A stretch of 64,000 nucleotides of DNA from Lithodes maja (taxonomy: Eukaryota > Arthropoda > Malacostraca > Decapoda > Lithodidae), in contig JBAKBP010000192.1 in assembly GCA_037953745.1 (NCBI GenBank), positions 217,027-281,026 on the forward strand, given 5' to 3'. Shown piece after piece: positions 11,609 through 22,250 of the stretch. Position 1 is the stretch's first letter; the number at the start of each line of letters is the position of its first letter. The notes under the pieces were generated by a model. That model ran no database searches. It was given only the letters and a program-made list of their open reading frames with translations, and had not been told where the DNA came from. The translations under genes and the position numbers were made by a program.

Positions 11609-12168
11609 TGTCGGGAATCTATTAACGGTTAATTGACATATCACTGGTACATGACTATCCCAACAAATAGTATTATGATATATTTACCAACGAGGTATTC
11701 GTCGATGGGTTTAATCCAGTCCCCCACAAACGGCTAGTTCAATTGCATGACATGTAGGAATGCTAACATAATACAATATCATACAATGAACTTAGCTTAG
11801 AGGACTGGTGATGTAGGACTGTTGTTATATTTAGTTGTAGCACATGGTGAACTGTGGGTTGAGTCAGAGCCGGGGGAGGAGATGTTAACAGTATGGTGTT
11901 GATTGAGAGACTGAAGGGCCGGCGTCCGATCGCTTCGCGAAATTACATATGGCTGCCGGCTCATAATAATTATAACCCAAAACTTGGTTTCATAATACAT
12001 CTAGAGCTGATGTAGATATTTATACATTACAGTTAATATTTAACCTAACTTTAGAATAAACTACAATACACAAAGAACCAGCCGAAATCGTACATGCGAT
12101 ACGATACCGCCAAATTCAAATGTCCTAATGGACCTAAAACTGTCGGGATCATTACCCTATTCCCGACA
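11609..12168 (-). repeat. BEL/Pao 3' LTR (left end of the window copy)
   Basis: 560 bp, nearly identical to 18307-18866. The two differences I found are C versus A in the GCTAGTT(C/A)AATTG stretch and T versus A in CTAACTT(T/A)AG. Ends are the 9-bp inverted repeat TGTCGGGAA / TTCCCGACA. A stem-capable pair TGTCGGGATC...TATTCCCGACA lies at one edge (12141-12168). Confidence 0.97.
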
Positions 12169-12232
12169 TATTGCCCGCCACCAAAATGATATACAGGAGC
12201 TATATACAGAGAACAACAAAAGGACATCGAAG

Positions 12233-14895
12233 TCAAAGATCACCTAGTTTGATCTTTGATCTCCAAAGATCCACGGAACTCATAGCCGTCCTCCTTTTGG
12301 GACGAGCGCCACCTGAAGCCTGAGGAGGATCATCCTTCTCATCATCAGCTGCCCCACCTTGAGGAGCACTGTCACCAGCACTCACCCGCGGAGGGGTATC
12401 AGTAGAGACGCCAGGATCATCCGGCAGTTCTACATCCTGCTCCAAGGGATATAACCTTACGACTGGGCGAGTAGTAACCCCAGTCGAAGTTCGTATTCTA
12501 GCAACCCTTATAAGACCATCAATGCCCTGGAACAAATCGATAATCCTCCCAAGCTTCCAAAATAACCTAGGACGCTCATCATGAATCAGGACGATATCCC
12601 CGATACGAGGCCATCGTTGATTCGTCCCTTTGATCTTATGAGAGTGACGCTCGCGAAGAGACAGCAAATATTCTTGGGTCCACCGTTTCCATAGATCGTC
12701 GGACACCTTGTTTACATACTGGAAGCGACGACGTGTGGCGTCAGCATTGCCGAACGTAGGATCATACAGATCTTCGTCATTTACGGACGATCTAGGAAAG
12801 GTATTAAGGGTTCGTCCACGTGTCATCATGGAAGGCGAAATGGGTAAGAGGTCATCAACATCTGCCGAGGTATAGGTCAAGGGCCTGTCGTTGACTGACA
12901 TCTCAATTTCTATTAAGATGGTTTGCAACTCCCGGCTGGTCACCAGTGCCCTTCCTAGTACCTTCTTCAAGGCGGATTTGACGATACCGATTGTTCTCTC
13001 CCAAATCGCCCCGAACCACGGTGCACGTGCTGGTATAAATCTCCATTGACAACCCTTTCCAGTGAGGGTAGCCACAACCTGCGGGTCATCCATTAAACTC
13101 TGGAGATATTTAGAGGCCCCGACAAAACAAGTCGCATTATCGCTCATAATAATTTGAGGGAAACCATTGCGGCCTGCAAAGCGTCGTAGAGTATGCAAAA
13201 ACCCCTCACTGGATAGGTCGTCAATCAATTCAATATGAATCGCTCTGGTTACCGCACATGTGAATAGGACGGCATATACCTTTATGATATTACCGGGCGA
13301 TTCTCTAACATGAATCGCTCCGGTGTAGTCTACCCCGGTTACCTGAAATGGTTCAGTCCTTTGTACCCTGAACTCAGGCAAGGGAGGTAGATCAACTGGG
13401 GAGTAAGGCTTACCCTGTAATCTTTTACAGATAGTACAGCTATTGTGGATCCCTTTAATTGCTTGTCGCATCTTAGGGATCCACCAACGTTGTCGCATAT
13501 ACGCCAGAACATAATTTACGCCAAAATGTAGGCAGGTCCTATGGCATTGGCGAATCAACAGTTTGGTAATCAAATGAGAGGAGCTAAGGAGGACAGGATA
13601 TTTCGCAGAATCAGTAATGTCCGCTTTTTGTATCCTGCCTCTACACTTAATAATGCCTCCTTCCATATATAATCCTAGCTGCCTCATTAAGTTTGAGGGT
13701 TTGGCCTTTGACTCCTTGCTCAGGATTTGATGTTCAGTAGGATAAGACTCCTTTTGTACTAAACATATTAGTTTTGCTTCTGCTGATCTAAATTCATGGA
13801 GTCTGATATGCTTCGAATCTTCACTAAGGAAAGACCTGTGAGCCCGACTTCTCATGTTGTTAATGAAACGGTATATCCATGCAAATACCCGTATTACTTG
13901 ATCATAGCTGCCGTAACGTTCCCACTCTACCAACTTGTTATCCTGATGTGTAGTACTCACAGTCGAACTACTTAACACATCATCTTGGGGCCGACTTGAA
14001 GGATCAGATATGTATTCCCTGAAATCCTGAGGCCATTCAGTTGGAGATGTAAGCCATGGAGGTCCATGCCACCAAATAGTGGACGACATAAACTGTTGCG
14101 CCGAGATCCCCCGGGAAATTATGTCACTGGGGTTATCCCTGGTGCTCACATAGCGAAATTTAGCCGTAGGAACTAAGTTATGTATCTCATCAGTGCGATT
14201 AGAAACATAAACAGGTAACACTTTCTGGCTGTGTACCCATGAAAGCGCTATTTGACTGTCGCTCCAGACATAGACGTTATTAATCTGTAGTATGTCTGCA
14301 TAAGCATCCAGTGTAAACTTTATTAGACGAGCAGACAGAAGCAATGCAGTAAGTTCTAATTTAGGAACTGTAATCTTCTTTATAGGGGCTACTTTGGCCT
14401 TCGCTATAGCCAGCGTCGCTTCACTACCATTGCATACGTATATGGCAGTACCGTACGCACTAATACTAGCATCAGAAAAGGCATGTAGATCCACCTGTTG
14501 ACCACTAATAACCTGACGATTAAGTTGGACCTTGCAACATGTGGAAAGGTCCGACCGAATCAACTGCCAAGTATCTTGTAACTCAATCGGGAGGGGCGTA
14601 TCCCAATCTAGTTTTAGCCGCCACAGTTGCTGTAAAAACATACGAGCACGGATTGTTACAGGCAGCAAAAAACCTAGGGGCTCAAACAACCTCGCTGACA
14701 AGCTTAAGCAGTTTCGCTTGGTCATAAGCTTACTGCCGCATGGGGTGTGACAGAAGGATATACAATCTGTGGTAGTGTCCCATTTGTGGCCTAAAAACTT
14801 CACCTCACTATTCTCAGTAGCTACACCGTCAGAAGTAAATTGACCTTTCAAAAGATCACTATTAGTGGCCCATTCTCTAAGTATAAATGAGCCTT
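12233..14895 (-). CDS. pol: BEL/Pao RT thumb, RNase H, integrase and C-terminal domain
   Basis: About 870 codons open from just after the frame break at about 14880; there is no proper start, so it is the continuation of gag-pol and not a separate gene. RNase H shows AFSDAS (aspartate near residue 127 counted from 14851), PKLELTALL, WSDSQIALSWV and DNPSD. The integrase has a zinc-binding H-H-C-C segment (HRTCLHFG to CTICKRLQ), then VDYTG, MSDNATCF and IWERT, giving catalytic D, D and E at about 508, 571 and 618. The C-terminal GDIVLIHDE and VVRLYPLE stretch matches the domain usually found after BEL/Pao integrases. The tail is rich in prolines and acidic residues. The stop lies 65 bp from the 3' LTR. 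Confidence 0.93.
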
Positions 14896-17565
14896 GGCAA
14901 ATATATCACGGATCTCCCAGCATCTCTTGAGCAATAAATCTTCATTGTCTCCGGTGCCTTGAAGATTGTCCACATAGATCCCCTGCTTGATCTCATTCTT
15001 GAAGTCAGGATCTAGTCCAGCCTCCTCAAGATGACGCAAGATAGTAGCGTTGAGAAGGAACTGGGAACAGGTCGCCCCGAATAAGACGACTCTGAACCTG
15101 TAGACCAGATACTCTGAATCTAGATCCATTGGGTCCCGTGGCCATAAAAATCTTGTCGAGTCCCTGTCTTCACGATGGAGTTGAAGCATCAGGAAGGCCT
15201 TCTCAATATCGGCGACCCATGCAAACTTATGACATCTGAAGCGCAACATAATTTGCGCTAGATCAGAGACCAGGGACGGACCCGTGTACAGACAATCATT
15301 CAGGCTATAGGAGCGATCACTAGATTTAGCAGAGCAGTCATACACAATACGAACAGGAGTGGTGGAACTGTCCTTTTTAATCCCATGGTGAGCAAGGTAA
15401 TGGATGTTATCCCCATATTCACTGAGATCTACTCTCTCCACAAATCCACGTTGTACCTGCTCGGCTAAAACTGCCGCATAAGTCTTGCAATAACTTGGAT
15501 CCTTGACAAACTGCTTCTGAAGGCCACGTAACCTACCAAGTGCTAGATGGAAATTAGTAGGTAATTTACTCTTGTTATCATTCCAAGGGAGCCTTACCAC
15601 ATACTGACCTCTGCCAGAGTCATACGTTACAGTCTCTTCATACGAGCTTAACGCTAGCTTGGACTCACGATCAAGTTCATGTGGGTCAATTCCAATATTG
15701 TCCAAGTCCCATAGCTTATCTATATCAGTACATGTATTATCAGGCACATTTGGCCTAATATATTTATCTATGGGGCTTACTGCTACCTTGAGGACCGTAA
15801 CCACCTCCACCTGTGTGTCTTGAGAGGAAGTGGCATAGGATCCAGAAATGGCATACCCTTGGATCGTGGGGAGCATTATAAGCTTATCTACCCGCCGATA
15901 TCCAGGGTGAACCAGGTCGTAGTAATAATCAGCTCCGACCAGTAGCATAATACCATTGTTAGCAGAGAGTTGATCATCAGCCAGTTTATACCCCTTGCTT
16001 CTGAGATATTTCAAATGTGGTTGAATCTCTGATGCTATATAGAAACTGGGTAGTGTATCGACCACAACAGCCTTGATGGGACATACCTTTTTTCTATAAA
16101 CATATGAAATCTCCACAATATCATAGTCACTGGAATCTATTTCACCAGTGAAACCATGGAGACGCAAATTCTCTTGACCCTTGCTGGTACACTTGAGCTG
16201 GGGTAATGATGACCGCAGAACGAATGACCTCTGTGAGCACTGGTCAAGTAAGGTGCGCGTCATTATAGTATTATTATTACTCCCCACTACTGGCAGCATT
16301 ATAGTAGGAAGCAATTGACATTCTCGAGAAGCAATGGACATGGCAGATACTTTATCACCCTCGCTCTTACTTTTCTCATGTGACTCTTTGGGGGTTCTCC
16401 CCTTTTCTTTGCCGTCGTGCCGATCAGACTGGGTGCAAAGGGAAAACCAATGTTTCCCCTTGCAATACTTACAAGGTTTGATATAGGAATTGGTGCAGGT
16501 ACTGTTGAAGTGGTCTCTTGCCAGACAGCTGGTACATAACTTAAGCGATTTAGCCTTGCTAATCTTCTGTGTAGCCTTAGGATACTTAGGACACTGATAC
16601 CACAGATGACCGTGGACACTGCACAACTTACAACCTAAGGATATTGGCCTTTTCTGTTTAGGAGAAGTCTGTACCGGGAAAGCTGCAGTAGATGGCGACA
16701 CCTCCACTTGTCGGTAGTGTCCAGTACTCTCCATATTGAAGACTTCAGTCTGGTACACCTGCACTAACGCTTCCAAGTTTAGTGGAGAGTCGCTTAGTTG
16801 TCGTCTTAAGATTTCCCTTAGGGGAGAGGGTATCTTATTCAAGATATTCACACTAAATATCTCCTCCTTGGTGACGGCCATTGTCTCTATACTTCGGAGG
16901 AGGCTCTCAAAGGAGGCATAGTACTCCTTTAGGTCCGCCACATCATAGGATGGAGGATCTAGTGTGAAGAATTTGGTAATTAAAGCTGTCTTGATGACTT
17001 CCACTCTCCCGTAAGTTCTCTTCAGCAACTCCACTGCAGACTCGTAGCTGGTAGCTTCTAGCTTGTACCCATCGACTAACTTCAATGCCTCCCCTTTCAA
17101 TTGACCACGGAGATATGTGAACCTTTGGATGGATGTGAGCGTTTTATTATGATGGACGGAACACTCAAAAACATCCCAAAATCCAGTCCAGGTAGCCGAA
17201 TCCCCGGAAAAGGTAGGCAAAGTAAGCTTCGGCAGGTTAAAACCAGTCGCCTTTGGTGTACCGGTATCCTTAACAGAGGTTGATTCTTGAGTGGAAGATA
17301 GTCTGGCTAAGGCTGTATTAACGTCCTCAAAGTACTCAAGATCTGCCGACATTTCTTCTTCCACATCGTCAGTAACTGTCAATAAACCATATACCTGCTG
17401 AGCATAACTATCATAAGTAGCTAGCGATTTAGTAACAGTAGCAAATTTACCCTTTATCTGATCAGCCGTGGCACTTATTAAAAATTCATCAAGATCTCTT
17501 AAACATCTATTTAAACTTCCCTTCATCCCTCCCTTAAGAATCTTAAGTTTCTTTAAATCTGTCAT
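14848..17565 (-). CDS. gag-pol: BEL/Pao gag-protease-reverse transcriptase
   Basis: 905 codons. Residues 1 to about 300 form gag. Three zinc knuckles lie at about residues 312-377, the BEL/Pao nucleic-acid-binding pattern (CKLC...C, CTSC...C, CKYC...C). The aspartic protease motif reads LLDQCSQRSF with the catalytic aspartate at about residue 441; relatives usually have a glycine (DQGSQ or DSGSQ) where this copy has cysteine, which may impair the protease. Reverse transcriptase follows: RIVYDCSAKS, DIEKAFLMLQL (aspartate at about 786) and IYVDN at about 863-867, where YVDN instead of YVDD is common in this superfamily. The frame ends abruptly in the segment after YVDN, and the rest of the polyprotein continues in another frame. 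The start at 17565 is the first methionine after the leader. Confidence 0.93.
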   Translation of the reverse strand: MTDLKKLKILKGGMKGSLNRCLRDLDEFLISATADQIKGKFATVTKSLATYDSYAQQVYGLLTVTDDVEEEMSADLEYFEDVNTALARLSSTQESTSVKDTGTPKATGFNLPKLTLPTFSGDSATWTGFWDVFECSVHHNKTLTSIQRFTYLRGQLKGEALKLVDGYKLEATSYESAVELLKRTYGRVEVIKTALITKFFTLDPPSYDVADLKEYYASFESLLRSIETMAVTKEEIFSVNILNKIPSPLREILRRQLSDSPLNLEALVQVYQTEVFNMESTGHYRQVEVSPSTAAFPVQTSPKQKRPISLGCKLCSVHGHLWYQCPKYPKATQKISKAKSLKLCTSCLARDHFNSTCTNSYIKPCKYCKGKHWFSLCTQSDRHDGKEKGRTPKESHEKSKSEGDKVSAMSIASRECQLLPTIMLPVVGSNNNTIMTRTLLDQCSQRSFVLRSSLPQLKCTSKGQENLRLHGFTGEIDSSDYDIVEISYVYRKKVCPIKAVVVDTLPSFYIASEIQPHLKYLRSKGYKLADDQLSANNGIMLLVGADYYYDLVHPGYRRVDKLIMLPTIQGYAISGSYATSSQDTQVEVVTVLKVAVSPIDKYIRPNVPDNTCTDIDKLWDLDNIGIDPHELDRESKLALSSYEETVTYDSGRGQYVVRLPWNDNKSKLPTNFHLALGRLRGLQKQFVKDPSYCKTYAAVLAEQVQRGFVERVDLSEYGDNIHYLAHHGIKKDSSTTPVRIVYDCSAKSSDRSYSLNDCLYTGPSLVSDLAQIMLRFRCHKFAWVADIEKAFLMLQLHREDRDSTRFLWPRDPMDLDSEYLVYRFRVVLFGATCSQFLLNATILRHLEEAGLDPDFKNEIKQGIYVDNLQGTGDNEDLLLKRCWEIRDIFAKAHLYLENGPLIVIF

Positions 17566-18291
17566 CGTTAAGGTCTAATTTTAAGCAACTTAAACTACAA
17601 TGAGGTCAGACTACAAACCGTTAATCGCTTAGGAATCAACAGCGGCAAACCACCATTACTTAAGTGACAAAAGATTTAAACACTAAATCCATTAAAAAAA
17701 AGGGTAAGGTGAAGCACTAATTTTTATAAGCCCTTTATAGGTAAGCCTAGCTGGTTAAGCTACAATCATGAGGTCTGACTATTAACTGTCAATCGCTTAG
17801 GAATTAACAAAGACAGACACTCATGACCGCCACTGTAAGCAACTAGGCCTAGGCTATTATAAAATTAATATAAAAAGTCACATGAGAACCCTCCCCACAG
17901 CAAAAGGAATAAGGAGTCCCACAATGACAACACAACTAACACCACAGGCACACCACCAAAATGAAAAGCTATCACAGACACCTGCAGGCCTAGACTGTCT
18001 AGCCTAGCCTACGAGCGCGAAATGGCGACCGACGAAATTACCCCAACCCCAATCTCCAGCCCAGCTAACCCACCAAAAAAACGCCAAGGATCACACGCCC
18101 AAAAAAACCAGGAACCTAGTCCCATAAAAGATAGAGACGGCGCCTAAATGCTAAAAAACAGGAGGGAAGAAGCTGGGTGTAAATTAGGGAACGGCAGTCG
18201 GCCAACAACGCGCGAGGCGGCAGCCATTTGTAAGCCCACAAGCGGCAATGAAGCTAACAAAACGGAACTACGGGAAGGAAGCTTGAGGGCA
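17566..18291 (-). other. BEL/Pao untranslated leader with an internal repeat
   Basis: About 730 bp between the primer-binding site and the first gag codon. A block with TCGCTTAGGAAT(C/T)AAC and GAGGTC(A/T)GACTA occurs twice (about 17601-17640 and 17770-17812). The apparent 60-residue plus-strand frame here shows no family features. Confidence 0.7.
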
Positions 18292-18301
18292 CGAAGGACC
18301 A
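18292..18301 (-). promoter_or_regulatory. Primer-binding site, tRNA-Tyr type
   Basis: Five bases inside the 5' LTR the minus strand reads TGGTCCTTCG, complementary to a tRNA 3' end CGAAGGACCA. From memory this is the acceptor end of metazoan tRNA-Tyr. It would prime minus-strand DNA synthesis. Confidence 0.75.
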
Positions 18302-18306
18302 ATATT

Positions 18307-18866
18307 TGTCGGGAATCTATTAACGGTTAATTGACATATCACTGGTACATGACTATCCCAACAAATAGTATTATGATATATTTACCAACGAGGTATTCGT
18401 CGATGGGTTTAATCCAGTCCCCCACAAACGGCTAGTTAAATTGCATGACATGTAGGAATGCTAACATAATACAATATCATACAATGAACTTAGCTTAGAG
18501 GACTGGTGATGTAGGACTGTTGTTATATTTAGTTGTAGCACATGGTGAACTGTGGGTTGAGTCAGAGCCGGGGGAGGAGATGTTAACAGTATGGTGTTGA
18601 TTGAGAGACTGAAGGGCCGGCGTCCGATCGCTTCGCGAAATTACATATGGCTGCCGGCTCATAATAATTATAACCCAAAACTTGGTTTCATAATACATCT
18701 AGAGCTGATGTAGATATTTATACATTACAGTTAATATTTAACCTAACTTAAGAATAAACTACAATACACAAAGAACCAGCCGAAATCGTACATGCGATAC
18801 GATACCGCCAAATTCAAATGTCCTAATGGACCTAAAACTGTCGGGATCATTACCCTATTCCCGACA
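18307..18866 (-). repeat. BEL/Pao 5' LTR (right end of the window copy)
   Basis: 560 bp, the promoter-bearing LTR because the element reads on the minus strand. On that strand an AT-rich TATAATTATTATG stretch lies near 18661-18673 and could serve as the TATA region. The apparent 67-residue frame found inside both LTR copies is carried with the LTR and is not a gene. Confidence 0.95.
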
Positions 18867-18871
18867 ATACT

Positions 18872-19155
18872 AATATATGCTATAATACACAGTTATGACT
18901 TGGTTCAATTTAGTGTTTTATTCGCACTAGAAAAAATATTTCGGTATTTAGAATACAACGGTCAGAGCGAGATAAGGTATTATAAATGCTTTGTGTGTCC
19001 TGATCCTGGTTCCTAAAGTAATATCAGTTTATAGGGAGACGTGGACTAGCTGCTTCGAAATCTCTGTCATGGTGTGAGCAATCATTTGCTTCAAGCAAAG
19101 GATGATATGCTAAAATATTCCAATGTAGGTGGTCTCTCAGTGTGTGTGTGTGTGT

Positions 19156-19208
<53 letters not shown>

Positions 19209-19250
19209 ATTACATTGACACCTTATAACTTGATCAGGGACTAAGTAAAT
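18872..19250. other. Spacer with TG microsatellite
   Basis: Flank of the BEL insertion. It contains a (TG)n run at 19141-19204 with one interruption. No gene seen. Confidence 0.8.
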
Positions 19251-20650
19251 TTTCGTGGAGGTTGTTCAAATCCTACAAGGAAAACATCCATCTTCACCTG
19301 GGGACCTAAGCCTCCCTCCAACTGTAAATGACCTGATGCCACAACCTTTAGTCATCACGAAAGAGTAAATGCGTGCCGCAGTGACTTCATTGCCAGAATG
19401 TTCTGCCGCTAGCCCAGATAGTATCCGACACATCCACCTCAAAGTCCTCTTGGGTCGAGGATCAGGAGCGGCTTGAGAGGCAACCCTCACCAAATTCATC
19501 AACATTATTCAAAGTGGGGAAGTCCCAGATGTGCTACACCACTCCTATTTGGGGTGTCACTCTGTGTGTTATCCAAAAAGGAGGGCGGAGTGCGTCCAAT
19601 AGCAGTATGGAACACCTTCCACTGCCTTGCCACAAAGGTGAGTTTGAAACTGCTTCCAAATGGGCTAGGACAACATTTAAGATCAATTCAACTAGGTTTT
19701 GGAACACCAGGTGGTGCGAAGCAGCTGTACACACAACTCGCATCTACCTCAGCAAAACCTGGAATAAAGAGTTTTTCTAAAGATAGACTTCTGGAATGCA
19801 TTCAACAACATTCACAGGGATGTCTTCCTCTGAGCAGCACAAGAGCACATTCCTACTTTGTACCTCCTACTTTGGCAGGCTTATGACAAACCTTCAATGC
19901 ATCCTTTTGGTGAGAAGGTAATCCCATCAGCGACCGGGTCGCTGCACAGCATTGGTCCTGTCCTATTCTCACTCAGGGTGGACTCGGTGTCTAACAAAGT
20001 AAGGTCAGAGTTGAATCACTGGTATCTGAATGATCCAACTATGAGGGGTCTGTAGAAAATGTTGTAACCGATCTAAACATCATCGTAACTAATCTTGGCC
20101 AGGTTGAGCTCCTCAACCATGCACCCGAAGAAAGAGAACGCACATGGCCCCAATTCCGAGTTGCCTTAGCAGGTGTGAGGGTCCTTCAGGAGCACCAGCA
20201 AACCCTACTAGGCTCACAAATGACTACGGCAACAATCTCACCAGCACTTCAGGATAAAAAGAAGACTTCAGCGTCTTGCGAGTTGCTTGGTGCACATTGA
20301 TAATCACTTGGCTCTGGCCCTTCTCAAGAACTGCTTCTTCATCCCAAAGCTCCTTTTGTACACATCTAAGACTTATATGAACAGTGGCGTCCTCCAAGAA
20401 TTAGATCTAAGATGCAATGACCAGTATCACCAACTTGGACTTTCAAGATCAGACCTGGGCACAAGCTACTCTCCCTGTCAACTTCAGGGGCTTGGGGATA
20501 TGGAGAGCCATAGAAATTGCTTCCCCTGCCTTTGTCTACTCAATTATCGCTACCAACAACCATATGGTGTCCATTATTGATTCTACTTATGTGCGTGTAA
20601 AATTAGCATCCACAAATATTTTGCTCAGTACATTCACTTATAAAAAATCG
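19250..20650 (+). pseudogene. Non-LTR reverse transcriptase remnant (unassigned clade)
   Basis: A chain of plus-strand segments in shifting frames (19250-19500, 19473-19886, 19514-19780, 19858-20055, 20287-20653) reads as one decayed reverse transcriptase. Recognisable pieces in order: KKEGGVRPIAVWNTF, LGFGTPGGA, a polymerase position WYLNDP where relatives have a YLDD box, GPVLFSLRVDSVSNKVRSEL, and a long C-terminal region with SITNLDFQDQTWAQATLPVN. I recall similar proteins as abundant in crustacean genomes but cannot name the clade. The aspartate-to-asparagine change, the frameshifts and the missing ends make it inactive. Confidence 0.75.
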
Positions 20651-20651
20651 T

Positions 20652-20888
20652 AGACCCCCAGGGAGGGAGGATACAATAAGAGGGGAAGAATATATAGAGG
20701 ACATTGAAATGGATGGAAGAGCAGAAAAAGTGTGCTTTACCTCCCAGGTGGTGTGGAGAGAGAAGGGAATAAAGGGAGTAAGGTACGAAGATATGCAAAT
20801 TTCGGGCATGCTTGGTCTTGCTCGAAACATAAGGGGTCCATATCTCCGCTTTCCAGGATCGGGTGACTCAAATGTTTCCACTCTTTAG
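20652..20888 (+). CDS. Short unidentified open frame
   Basis: An open plus-strand frame of about 75 codons without a convincing start, ending at a stop at 20886-20888. The charged segment includes EEYIEDIEMDGRAEKV and, later, GLARNIRGPYLRFPGSGD. I do not recognise the family. It begins just after the reverse transcriptase remnant ends and could be the tail of the same or another mobile element, or chance. The opposite strand is also open over 93 codons, which lowers confidence. Confidence 0.25.
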   Translation, partial: RPPGREDTIRGEEYIEDIEMDGRAEKVCFTSQVVWREKGIKGVRYEDMQISGMLGLARNIRGPYLRFPGSGDSNVSTL

Positions 20889-20899
20889 AACATATACTT

Positions 20900-21150
20900 T
20901 AGATTCTATTTCTGAAATAAAAATATATAAGTGCCCGACGCCAGCGATATCACGAGTTACTATACCCTGTTCCAAATAGGTAGGCTAGAAATAGTGACCC
21001 CAAACGTCTGTACCTAAAAAAGGACTTGAGCAAATGGACTGTAAATTTGCACACTTATACCCTGGCTGACCCTTCCCAAATGGTAGAAATATAACTTCGA
21101 TTACTCTAGTCATGTGTGATATATAGAGGTTAATGTTTAGAGTTTTGGCC
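20900..21150 (+). repeat. Dispersed repeat, copy 1 (inverted relative to 25110-25300)
   Basis: Shares with the reverse complement of 25110-25300 the ordered phrases TATACCCTGTTCC, a CTGGCTGACCCTTCCCAAA block, GGTAGAAATAT, CGATTACTC and TATAGAGGTTAATGTT. No coding potential. The family is unknown to me. Confidence 0.65.
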
Positions 21151-21750
21151 TATTTATTTGGAATCGGGTATAGGACCCGCGACGCTATACACGTTAACGG
21201 CAAACGACTCAACTTGAAAAAAGACAAGAAAGCCATAACCCATTCTTATACTTGCTTATGAATCGAATTAATAAAGGCGGGTTTACACTAGGGCTATGTC
21301 ATGCAACTCGGATCTGGTAGCTTCTAAAACAACTATAATAATAGTTCTGTCACCTACATTACGCTACCAACAAAGTTACCATTATCAGTGAACAATGTTG
21401 CCAAGATAAAGTTGTGGATATAATGTTGTCGAAGAAAGCTCTCATCATATAATTTTGCCGCATGGCTCTGATCCGCACCCACTATCAACTTTCAGACCGG
21501 TATCACACCAACTCTTATTTCATCAATTGTTATCGGCAACTTTGGCCAGTCTATGAGGTGTACTTGTAGAATAACAATGTAATTTAAATTAAGCAATCAT
21601 AAGTCTAGTTTTCGATACCAATGCCTCCCAGGTAATTATGCTGTGGGAACAATTTTAGCCATTGGAAATTGATGATAGAAGCCCTCGTGTGATACCCACT
21701 TTAGTTACATTCAAACCTCACAGACTCATCATGAAACCCGTAGTCACACC
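21150..21750. other. Unassigned spacer
   Basis: No gene recognised. GGCGGGTTTACACTAGGGC near 21277 looks like the end of a small DNA transposon, but I found no matching inverted end. Confidence 0.35.
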
Positions 21751-22250
21751 CACCCACACCCCTCCTATCCTCTCACCCTTACACCAACCGTCAACCGACA
21801 CACACACACAAACACACACATACACACACATAAAATGCTACCATCTTCACTAACACTTATTTACAATAAATAACTACCATATCTCACTACCATATCCATA
21901 ATGCGCCTGGAAACTATGTACAACAACAACTACAAAGTACACAATAATAAATGATACAAACATACATACTACCGCCGCTATATGCAGCCACATAAATGTC
22001 CACTACTATCATCACGCATTCGTATACCCATAGCATCACCACATAATTATACGTAAGTTACATATTATATGCTCACCATCACGCATGCATACCAACCACT
22101 ACACATCCAACACATACCCAAGAATACCAACCACATCACATGCATACATACCCGCTCATACCAACCACTACACATACATACATACATACCCAAGAATATC
22201 AACCACTACACATACATATACATCCAAGAATACCAACCACTACATATTCA
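21750..22250. repeat. CA-rich low complexity passing into a 34-bp minisatellite (left part)
   Basis: CA runs at 21801-21830, then from about 22085 degenerate copies of a unit with CCAAGAATA(C/T)CAACCACTACACA and CATACATAC steps. This is the left part of the array that continues at 22817. Confidence 0.8.

Larger units (their letters stand above)
11609..18866 (-). mobile_element. Full-length BEL/Pao LTR retrotransposon
   Basis: A complete 7258-bp element read on the minus strand. Two LTRs of exactly 560 bp differ at only two positions that I found, which points to a recent insertion. The 5-bp sequence ATACT directly flanks both ends (11604-11608 and 18867-18871), as expected for BEL/Pao integration. 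Each LTR begins TGTCGGGAA and ends TTCCCGACA. Between them lie a primer-binding site, a leader of about 730 bp and a gag-pol region in two overlapping frames covering gag, protease, reverse transcriptase, RNase H and integrase, in the BEL/Pao order. A single frameshift in the polymerase is the main visible defect. Confidence 0.97.

Noticed and set aside
14532..14750. Plus-strand frames within the BEL/Pao element (also 16736-16921, 17101-17283 and 18148-18330)
   Set aside because: They lie antisense to conserved pol or gag codons, or in the leader, and show no family features.
21277..21480. MITE starting at GGCGGGTTTACACTAGGGC
   Set aside because: No inverted partner end or target duplication was found downstream.
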